Below are positions 1-5,253 of a stretch of DNA of 7,412 nucleotides, in pieces. Each line of letters opens with the position of its first letter. Within the stretch, counting starts at the first letter, position 1. Both the position numbers and the translations under genes were made by a program. The notes beneath the pieces were generated by a model. The model saw nothing but the letters and a program-made list of their open reading frames with translations. It did no database searches and had not been told where the DNA came from. This DNA comes from Solirubrobacteraceae bacterium (lineage in GTDB: Bacteria > Actinomycetota > Thermoleophilia > Solirubrobacterales > Solirubrobacteraceae): positions 1-7,412 of the forward strand of contig JALOLQ010000065.1 of NCBI GenBank assembly GCA_025455895.1. The letters run 5' to 3'.

Positions 1-474
1 GAGAAGACCGCCGAGGCGCTCGGCGCCGACGGCTGGCTGGCGACCGGCGACATCGCGGAGATCGACGCGGACGGGTTCGTGAAGATCGTCGACCGCAAGA
101 AGGAGCTGATCATCAACGCGGCGGGCAAGAACATGAGCCCGGCGAACATCGAGGCCCGGATCAAGTCGGCCTCGCCGATCATCGGGCAGGCGGTGTGCGT
201 CGGTGACGCGCGCCCCTACAACGTGGCGCTGATCACGCTCGACCCGGACGCCGGCGCCGGCCACGATCCGTCCAGCGCGGAGACGCAGGCGCTGATCGAG
301 GCGGCGATCGAGCACGCCAACAGCCAGCTCTCGCGCGTGGAGCAGATCAAGAAGTGGGCGATCCTGCCCGACGAGTGGCAGCCCGGCGGCGAGGAGCTGA
401 CCCCGACGATGAAGCTCAAGCGCAAGCCGATCGCCGAGAAGTACGCGCTCCAGATCGAGGAGCTCTACGCCTGA
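1..474 (+). CDS. Long-chain acyl-CoA synthetase (AMP-forming), C-terminal fragment
   Basis: This is the last 157 codons of a gene whose 5' part lies before the window; the reading frame is open from base 1. The protein would activate a long-chain fatty acid with ATP to an acyl-adenylate and then to acyl-CoA in the cytosol or at the membrane face. The fragment starts in the adenylate-forming core at the conserved GWLATGD motif (fragment residues 11-17) and reaches the hinge motif DRKKE (31-35). The AGKNMSPANIE stretch that follows is typical of the FadD15-like actinobacterial long-chain ligases. The small C-terminal lid domain ends with LTPTMKLKR; Lys138 sits where the catalytic adenylation lysine of the family lies. 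Nothing looks broken. It ends at TGA 472-474, and a strong hairpin follows, so it probably closes its own transcription unit. The family is sure; chain-length preference cannot be read from this fragment. Confidence 0.93.
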   Translation, partial: EKTAEALGADGWLATGDIAEIDADGFVKIVDRKKELIINAAGKNMSPANIEARIKSASPIIGQAVCVGDARPYNVALITLDPDAGAGHDPSSAETQALIEAAIEHANSQLSRVEQIKKWAILPDEWQPGGEELTPTMKLKRKPIAEKYALQIEELYA

Positions 475-481
475 GCGCCGA

Positions 482-511
482 ACGGGCGTCCAGGGCTCCC
501 TGGACGCCCGT
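482..511 (+). terminator. Hairpin terminator after the acyl-CoA synthetase gene
   Basis: The left arm 482-495 (acgggcgtccaggg) is the exact reverse complement of 498-511 (ccctggacgcccgt). It can fold into a 13-bp perfect stem with a 4-base loop, starting 8 bases after the stop codon. There is no run of T after it (only tctcatg), so it resembles the T-poor intrinsic terminators common in high-GC actinobacteria. The position between two genes on the same strand fits termination; an mRNA 3'-end stabilising role is also possible. Confidence 0.75.
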
Positions 512-562
512 CTCATGCCTGGGAGACGGATTGCCGATCTTCCCAGTGGCCTCGAACAGGTC

Positions 563-568
563 TAGCTT
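563..568 (+). promoter_or_regulatory. Possible -10 element for the secreted-protein gene
   Basis: TAGCTT lies 8 bases before the GTG at 577 and 11 before the ATG at 580. No Shine-Dalgarno sequence stands at a normal distance, so a leaderless transcript starting at or near the start codon is plausible. The -35 region is poor: ttccca at 540-545 is at the correct distance but matches weakly. The call rests on position and on the same arrangement at two other genes here. Confidence 0.4.
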
Positions 569-576
569 CTCGTCTC

Positions 577-1719
577 GTGATGGGACGAGCGGCACATCGC
601 CTGCTTCGAACGGCTGTCCTGGGGGGATGGGCGGTCCTCCTGGCGGCGCTGGCCTTCGGGTCGGCGTCGCCGGGAGCCGCTCAGGCGGCTGACGGCACGG
701 ACGACGACGGGGTCACGGACGCCCTCGTCCGCCACGCTCCGCAGGGAACCATCACCGCGCCGGCCGACGGCGCGAGGTACGTGCTCGGGAGCCCGGTCGC
801 GCTCAGCGCGACGGCGACCGACGAGGACGGCCCGCTCGAGGACGGCGCGCTGCGCTGGACGGTCCTGCGCCGCACGGGGGACGCGGCCGAGACGGTCGCC
901 ACGGCCACCGGCCCGCAGGCGTCGTTCACGCCGGACCCGGCGCGCGGCCTGGGCACGACCTACGAGATCCGCCTCGAGGTCGTCGACCCCGACGGGCTCG
1001 GCCACCGCAGCAGCGTCACCGTCGGGCCGACCCCGGTCACGATCACCCTCGACGGCGACCCGCAGGGCGCGCCGGTCACGGTCGACGGGACCACCGCACC
1101 GTCGCCGCGCACCGTCGACGCCGCCGCCGGGCAGCGGCTGCGGATCGCCGCGGCCGACGCCTTCACGCCCGCCGGGGGGACCGAGCTCGTGCTCGACGGC
1201 TGGAGCGACGGGGGAGCGCCGGAGCACGAGGTCGTCGCGGGGGAGAGCGATCTCGTGCTCACGGCGCGCTACCGCGCCCCGCAGGGCGGCATCGGCGAGG
1301 CGCTGCTGGAGACCGGCTCGGAGCCGGCCTCGGGCATGACGGCGGGGATCGCGCAGGCCGTGGTGGCCGAGCGCCGGCTGCCGGCGCTGCGCTTCGACCC
1401 GCCGAACCCGTTCGGCCCGCGGACGCTCAGCGGCCTGCTGCGCGAGGCGCCCGCCGGCGGCCGCGTGGAGATCGCGGTGCGCCGCGGCAGCGCCCGGCGC
1501 GCGGGCTGCTCCTGGTGGGTCGCCCGGAACGCCCGCTTCACCCGCGCCTCGAAGCCCGGCTGCGGCGCTCCGCGCTGGATCCCGGCGCAGATGCGCCGCA
1601 CGCGGGGCGCCCTGCGCTGGGTCGCGCGTCTGCGCGGAACGCTGCCCGCCGGCTCGTACGCCTTCGTCGTGCGCGTGCTCGACGCCGACGGGCGCCCGGT
1701 CGACTTCGAGAAGGCCTGA
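577..1719 (+). CDS. Secreted protein with Ig-like modules, function unknown
   Basis: The 380-residue product begins with a clear Sec signal peptide: basic residues to R11, a hydrophobic stretch 12-30, and an AQA cleavage site ending near A37. After a short acidic linker there is an Ig/PKD-like domain (about 56-150; TITAPADGARY start, DEDGPLED loop). A second beta module follows at about 154-233, with VTVDG and WSDGG (W209) signatures. From memory, these two modules resemble those attached to secreted PQQ/sorbosone-type dehydrogenases of Thermoleophilia. The last part (about 267-380) is a further beta-like module with C311 (GCSWW) and C329 (KPGCG), which could form a disulfide, and it ends with LPAGSYAFVVRVLDADGRP. 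No catalytic domain, membrane anchor or sorting signal is visible, so it is probably a secreted binding or cell-surface accessory protein. GTG 577 was chosen for its distance to the TAGCTT element; ATG 580, one codon later, is equally possible. It appears to be monocistronic. Confidence 0.85.
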   Translation: MMGRAAHRLLRTAVLGGWAVLLAALAFGSASPGAAQAADGTDDDGVTDALVRHAPQGTITAPADGARYVLGSPVALSATATDEDGPLEDGALRWTVLRRTGDAAETVATATGPQASFTPDPARGLGTTYEIRLEVVDPDGLGHRSSVTVGPTPVTITLDGDPQGAPVTVDGTTAPSPRTVDAAAGQRLRIAAADAFTPAGGTELVLDGWSDGGAPEHEVVAGESDLVLTARYRAPQGGIGEALLETGSEPASGMTAGIAQAVVAERRLPALRFDPPNPFGPRTLSGLLREAPAGGRVEIAVRRGSARRAGCSWWVARNARFTRASKPGCGAPRWIPAQMRRTRGALRWVARLRGTLPAGSYAFVVRVLDADGRPVDFEKA

Positions 1720-1729
1720 GCGGCGCAGC

Positions 1730-1757
1730 CGCCCGGGGCCGCTTCGCCGCGCGGGCG
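1730..1757 (+). terminator. Weak GC-rich stem-loop after the secreted-protein gene
   Basis: CGCCCG (1730-1735) can pair with CGGGCG (1752-1757) around a GC-rich 16-base interior, 11 bases after the stop codon. The stem is only 6 bp and has no T run. In DNA this rich in GC such pairings arise by chance, so this is a weak call supported mainly by its intergenic position. Confidence 0.25.
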
Positions 1758-1758
1758 A

Positions 1759-1788
1759 TTGCCGCCGGCGGCGTCCGCGGGCTACGGT
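1759..1788 (+). promoter_or_regulatory. Probable promoter for the aminotransferase gene, leaderless type
   Basis: TTGCCG (1759-1764) and TACGGT (1783-1788) are separated by 18 bases, a fair match to a housekeeping sigma-factor promoter of the form TTGNCN / TANNNT. The -10 ends 7 bases before the ATG at 1796, so transcription would start at or next to the A of the start codon. This explains the absence of a properly spaced Shine-Dalgarno sequence. Confidence 0.5.
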
Positions 1789-1795
1789 GCAGGAC

Positions 1796-3091
1796 ATGAG
1801 CACCGACACGCGCTTCTGGCACCCGTTCGCGGACATGGCGGCCGTCCGCGGGGCGGAGATCGTCATCACGAAGGGCGAGGGCGCCCACGTCTGGGACGAG
1901 GACGGGACGCGCTACTTCGACGGCACCGCCAGCCTGTGGTGCGTGAACGCCGGGCACGGGCGGCGCGAGATCCGTGACGCCGTCGCCGCGCAGATGGACG
2001 AGCTGGCGACCTACCAGTGCTTCGCGGCGTTCAGCAACCGGCCGGCCGACGCCCTGGCCGAGCGCCTCGCCGGCTACGCCGAGGACGTCGTCGAGGACCC
2101 GCGGATCTTCTTCGGGCTCGGGGGCGGCGATGCGATCGAGACCGCCGGCAAGCTCGCGCGGCGCTACTTCGCCGCCACCGGGCAGCCCGAGCGCGTGCAC
2201 CTGATCGGCCGCGGCCAGGGCTACCACGGCACCCACGGGCTCGGGACGAGCCTCGGCGGCATCGCGCCGAACAAGGAGGGCATGGGCACCGAGGACAAGC
2301 ACACCTCGCAGGTGCCGTGGGACTCGCTCGAGGCGCTCGAGGCCGAGATCGAGCGCGTCGGCGCCGAGCACGTGGCCGGGGTGCTCGCCGAGCCGGTGAT
2401 CGGCGCCGGCGGCGTGCACCGCGTCCCGCCGGGCTACCTCCAGGGCCTGCAGGAGCTGTGCCGCCGCCACGGCATCCTCTTCATCGCCGACTGCGTGATC
2501 GCCGCCTTCGGGCGCCTGGGCACCTGGTGGGGCGTGGACCGCTTCGACCTGCGGCCGGACATGATCACCTTCGCCAAGGGCGTGACGAGCGGCTACCTGC
2601 CGCTCGGCGGCGTCGTGATCAGCGGCCGGGTCGCCGAGCCGTTCTTCACCCGCGGCGGCCTGATGTTCCGCCACGGGCAGACCTACTCCGGCCACCCGAC
2701 CGCGTGCGCGGCGGCGCTGGCGAACCTCGACATCCTCGAGCGCGAGGACCTGCTCGGGCGCGGGCGGGCGATGGAGGACGACATCACCGACGCGTTCGCC
2801 CCGCTGGCCGGCGCGGAGCTCGTCGGCCAGATCCGCACGGGGGTCGGCGCGCTCGGGGCGGTCGCCTTCGCCCCGGAGGCGCTCGCCGCGCACCCGGACC
2901 TGCCGGTGCGGACGTTCGCGCACGCGAAGGCGCGCGGCGTGCTCGTGCGCCCGCTGGGCGACGGGGTGGCGATCTCGCCGCCGCTGGTCGCCGAGCGCGA
3001 GGAGATCCTCGAGGCGGGGCGCGCCATCGGCGAGGCGATCGCCGCGGTCGCCGAGGACCTCGGGTCCACCGCCGCCGCGCCCGCCTCCTGA
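1796..3091 (+). CDS. Class III PLP-dependent aminotransferase (omega-amino acid/amine type)
   Basis: A 431-residue cytosolic fold-type I enzyme of normal family length. It should move an amino group from an omega-amino acid or amine to a keto acid such as pyruvate. Visible landmarks are the FWHPF N-terminus, the phosphate-binding region GGGDAIETAGK (from G109), YHGTHG, the PLP-nitrogen aspartate D232 in FIADCVIAAFGRLG, the Schiff-base lysine K261 in TFAKGVTSGYLPLGG, and T296 in HGQTYSGHP, which contacts phosphate from the other subunit. Two sites differ from the usual pattern: the residue after D232 is Cys where the family normally has Glu (ADEV), and GGGD replaces the more usual GS-type turn. 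The catalytic D and K are kept, so it is probably active, perhaps as a separate subfamily. ATG 1796 is preferred over the in-frame GTG at 1787, because the latter overlaps the likely -10 hexamer. The substrate cannot be named from sequence: beta-alanine, putrescine, taurine or aromatic amines are all possible. Confidence 0.9.
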   Translation: MSTDTRFWHPFADMAAVRGAEIVITKGEGAHVWDEDGTRYFDGTASLWCVNAGHGRREIRDAVAAQMDELATYQCFAAFSNRPADALAERLAGYAEDVVEDPRIFFGLGGGDAIETAGKLARRYFAATGQPERVHLIGRGQGYHGTHGLGTSLGGIAPNKEGMGTEDKHTSQVPWDSLEALEAEIERVGAEHVAGVLAEPVIGAGGVHRVPPGYLQGLQELCRRHGILFIADCVIAAFGRLGTWWGVDRFDLRPDMITFAKGVTSGYLPLGGVVISGRVAEPFFTRGGLMFRHGQTYSGHPTACAAALANLDILEREDLLGRGRAMEDDITDAFAPLAGAELVGQIRTGVGALGAVAFAPEALAAHPDLPVRTFAHAKARGVLVRPLGDGVAISPPLVAEREEILEAGRAIGEAIAAVAEDLGSTAAAPAS

Positions 3092-3120
3092 GGCGCGCCA
3101 CCGCCGATCCCGGGCGGCCC

Positions 3121-3148
3121 TAGACTCCCGTCGGTTTGCGCACGGGAG
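3121..3148 (+). promoter_or_regulatory. Possible -10 element and inverted repeat before the APC-1 gene
   Basis: TAGACT (3121-3126) could be a -10 hexamer giving a leader of about 25 bases. It overlaps an inverted repeat: CTCCCGT (3125-3131) is the exact reverse complement of ACGGGAG (3142-3148), with a 10-base spacer. The right arm contains GGGAG (3144-3148), the Shine-Dalgarno sequence of the GTG start at 3158 (9-base spacing). The repeat could be an operator, or, in mRNA begun further upstream, a hairpin hiding the ribosome site. No good -35 is seen. Confidence 0.35.
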
Positions 3149-3157
3149 CGATGACCG

Positions 3158-5065
3158 GTGGCTGAGCGGCGCCTGCACGGCCTCCAGCGGGTGCTGGGGG
3201 TCAACGCGCTCTTCTCGACGGCCTACGGGAACGTCGGCTCGTCGATCTACTACGCGCTCGGCCTCGTCGCGTCGTACGCGCTCGGCCTCACCCCGCTCGT
3301 CTTCATCATCACGGGGTTCTTCTTCTTCATGACGGCCTCCACGTATGCGGAGGCGACGGCGATGTACCCGGAGGCGGGCGGCTCCTCGAGCTTCGCGCGC
3401 CACGCCTTCAACGAGTTCTGGAGCTTCTTCGCCGCCTGGGCGCAGATGCTGAACTACGTCATCACGATCGCGATCTCGGCGTTCTTCGTGCCGCACTACC
3501 TCGGCTCGCTGTTCTGGGAGCCGCTGCGCTCGTCGCCGGCGGACATCATCTTCGGGATCGGCGTCGTGGTCCTGCTCTCGCTGGTGAACGTCGTCGGCGT
3601 GAAGGAGTCCGCCGGCGTCAACGTCGCGCTGGCGATCCTGGACTTCGCCACCCAGCTGCTGCTCGTGGTCGTCGGCGCGGTGCTCGTGCTCTCGCCGGAG
3701 GTGCTCGCCGACAACGTCGAGTTCGGGATCGCGCCGACCTGGACGGACTTCCTGCTGGCGATCCCGGTGGGCATGATCGCCTACACCGGGATCGAGACGA
3801 TCTCGAACATGGCCGAGGAGGCCCGCGACGAGGCGAAGACGATCCCGGCGGCGATCAACCGGGTCGTGATCGCCGTGTTCGCGATCTACGCGATCCTGCC
3901 CGCCGTCGCGCTCTCGGCGCTGCCGGTCACGCAGAACGACGAGGGCGACTACGAGACGCTCCTCGGGCTGCCCGAGGACGATGGGGGCTTCGCCGGCGAC
4001 CCGATCCTCGGCGTCGTGCAGCAGATCGACCTCGGGCCGCTGCAAGGCGCCGCCGAGGTCTACGTCGGGCTGCTCGCGGCGACGATCCTCTTCATCGCGA
4101 CGAACGCAGGCATCATCGGCGTCTCGCGCCTGGTCTACTCGATGGGGATCCACCGGCAGATGCCCGACCGCCTGCGCCGGCTGCATCCCCGCTACGGGAC
4201 GCCGTGGATCGGCATCCTCGTGTTCGGGGCGGTCGCGTGCCTGGCGATCATCCCCGGGCAGGCCGACTTCCTCGGGAACATCTACGCGTTCGGGGCGATG
4301 CTCTCGTTCAGCATCGCCCACCTGGCGCTGATCCGCCTGCGCGTGAGCAAGCCGGACGCGCCGCGGCCCTACGTCGGGCCGATGAACGTCCGCGTCGGGG
4401 GCGTCCTGGTGCCCGTCTTCGCGCTGATCGGCCTCGCCGGCACCGCGATCGCCTTCGCCGTGGTCACGCTGCTGAACGTGAGCGTGGCGATCGCCGGCTT
4501 CGCGTGGCTGGCGATCGGCATGGTCGTCTACCCGCTCTACCGGCGCAGCCAGGGCCTCGGGCTGACCGAGACCGTGAAGGTGGCGATCCCCAAGCCGGTG
4601 CTCGAGCACGAGGCGGAGTACGAATCGGTCCTGCTCGTGCTCGACCCGCGCGGCTACTCACCGGGCGCGGTCGCCACCGCGGTGAAGCTCGCGGCCCGCC
4701 GGCGACGCGGGATCCACGTGCTGGTGCCGATCACCGTCCCCGCCTCGTCACCGATCGACGCGGCGATGCCCGGCCAGGAGCGCGCGGCGCAGTCGATCGT
4801 CGAGCAGGCGCGGCTCCAGGGCGGCCGGCGCGTGACCGGGCACTGGCAGAAGGTGCGCGCGGGCCAGGCCGGGCGCCTGATCATCCGCGAGGCGCGCGCG
4901 CTGCGCGCCCGGGCGATCGTCATGCCGCTGCCCTCACGAACCGCCGGTTCCCTGTTCGACAAGACGCTCGAGACGGTGCTCGAGGAGCGCCCGTGCCGCG
5001 TGATCGTCCAGACCGATCCGGACGCCGGGCGAGCCCCGGTCTCCGCTGGCGCACGGGGGGCGTGA
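3158..5065 (+). CDS. APC-superfamily permease with C-terminal USP-like domain (APC-1), candidate cation/K+ transporter
   Basis: The 635-residue protein has about 12 membrane helices (roughly 14-463) followed by a cytosolic universal-stress-protein-like domain (about 487-620; begins EYESVLLVLDP, ends PCRVIVQ). Helix 1 carries YGNVGSSIYYALG (Y23-G35), the unwound substrate-binding segment of the LeuT fold; it closely resembles the GDIGTSPLYAL-type signature of KUP potassium transporters, with N25 in place of Asp. Helix 6 has YTGIETISNMAEEARDEA followed by IP (Y209-P230), the standard APC pattern. An acidic loop (NDEGDYE) lies outside between helices 7 and 8. The USP tail lacks the usual ATP-binding Gly-Ser turn (D601-K602 instead). 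Generic annotation would be amino-acid permease. The helix-1 motif, the KimA-like architecture and the downstream TrkA gene favour potassium or another cation, but this is inference. GTG 3158 is preceded by GGGAG; an ATG at 3151 is out of frame and stops after four codons. The gene is coupled to the small gene at 5080. Confidence 0.9.
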   Translation: MAERRLHGLQRVLGVNALFSTAYGNVGSSIYYALGLVASYALGLTPLVFIITGFFFFMTASTYAEATAMYPEAGGSSSFARHAFNEFWSFFAAWAQMLNYVITIAISAFFVPHYLGSLFWEPLRSSPADIIFGIGVVVLLSLVNVVGVKESAGVNVALAILDFATQLLLVVVGAVLVLSPEVLADNVEFGIAPTWTDFLLAIPVGMIAYTGIETISNMAEEARDEAKTIPAAINRVVIAVFAIYAILPAVALSALPVTQNDEGDYETLLGLPEDDGGFAGDPILGVVQQIDLGPLQGAAEVYVGLLAATILFIATNAGIIGVSRLVYSMGIHRQMPDRLRRLHPRYGTPWIGILVFGAVACLAIIPGQADFLGNIYAFGAMLSFSIAHLALIRLRVSKPDAPRPYVGPMNVRVGGVLVPVFALIGLAGTAIAFAVVTLLNVSVAIAGFAWLAIGMVVYPLYRRSQGLGLTETVKVAIPKPVLEHEAEYESVLLVLDPRGYSPGAVATAVKLAARRRRGIHVLVPITVPASSPIDAAMPGQERAAQSIVEQARLQGGRRVTGHWQKVRAGQAGRLIIREARALRARAIVMPLPSRTAGSLFDKTLETVLEERPCRVIVQTDPDAGRAPVSAGARGA

Positions 5066-5066
5066 T

Positions 5067-5073
5067 GGAGGGG
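5067..5073 (+). promoter_or_regulatory. Shine-Dalgarno GGAGGGG for the small membrane protein
   Basis: GGAGGGG ends 6 bases before the ATG at 5080 and begins 2 bases after the APC-1 stop codon (TGA 5063-5065). It decides in favour of ATG 5080 over the in-frame ATG 5065 that overlaps the stop. That earlier start has only a G-run at 5055-5060 four bases away. Confidence 0.7.
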
Positions 5074-5079
5074 CGTGAC

Positions 5080-5253
5080 ATGCACCGCACGCTGACCACG
5101 CTGTTCTCCGTCGTGCTGATGGGCCTGGGGGTGCTGATGATCGTGCGCACGCTCGCCGCCGGCGGCGGTCCGGCGGCCGTCGGCCTGCTGCTCGGAGGCC
5201 TCTTCGTCGCCGCCGGAGCCGGGCGGCTGTGGGTGTCCCGGAGGCGCCCGTGA
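5080..5253 (+). CDS. Small two-helix membrane protein between the permease paralogues
   Basis: The product has 57 residues. It shows two hydrophobic helices (about 7-26 and 33-49) joined by a glycine-rich turn (AAGGGPAA), with a basic C-terminus (SRRRP) that should stay in the cytosol, giving both ends inside. The gene follows APC-1 by 14 bases and overlaps the start of APC-2 by four bases (GTGA, 5250-5253), so it is translationally locked into the block. The preferred start ATG 5080 has a strong GGAGGGG site; starting at ATG 5065 would add five residues (MEGRD) and overlap the APC-1 stop by one base. No named domain is recognised. Its size, place and topology suggest an accessory subunit that binds or stabilises one or both permeases, in the way KdpF does for Kdp, but that role is inferred from context only. 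Confidence 0.8.
   Translation: MHRTLTTLFSVVLMGLGVLMIVRTLAAGGGPAAVGLLLGGLFVAAGAGRLWVSRRRP
5240..5244 (+). promoter_or_regulatory. Shine-Dalgarno GGAGG setting the APC-2 start
   Basis: GGAGG lies 5 bases before GTG 5250 and inside the 3' end of the small membrane-protein gene. It supports GTG 5250 as the APC-2 start rather than the in-frame GTG 5229 upstream. Confidence 0.7.

Noticed and set aside
521..544. Imperfect inverted repeat GGGAGA / TCTTCCC downstream of the first terminator
   Set aside because: It contains a bulge, is short, and has no clear relation to a start or stop. It is likely chance.
2017..3123. A 368-codon + strand frame inside the aminotransferase gene
   Set aside because: The translation is Arg/Pro/Gly/Ala-rich without domains, and it is a shadow of the aminotransferase frame with its conserved PLP motifs.
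3151..3165. Four-codon upstream reading frame (ATG to TGA) overlapping the GTG start of APC-1
   Set aside because: The ATG is only two bases from the GGGAG site and the peptide is only Met-Thr-Gly-Gly. A regulatory role cannot be excluded, but nothing supports it beyond chance.
1538..4609. A 1023-codon open frame on the minus strand
   Set aside because: It lies opposite three well-supported genes and its translation is a low-complexity mix of Arg, Asp, Glu, Ala and Gly. Long antisense frames are expected when GC at third codon positions is very high.
3158..5065. Naming APC-1 kimA or kup
   Set aside because: The similarity is in architecture and one helix motif. Identity along the whole protein could not be computed, and the key Asp is Asn, so a gene name would overstate the evidence.
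5229..5249. Extended APC-2 start at GTG 5229
   Set aside because: It would lack a ribosome site at good spacing and add seven unsupported residues, while GTG 5250 has GGAGG five bases upstream and a GTGA overlap typical of coupled genes.
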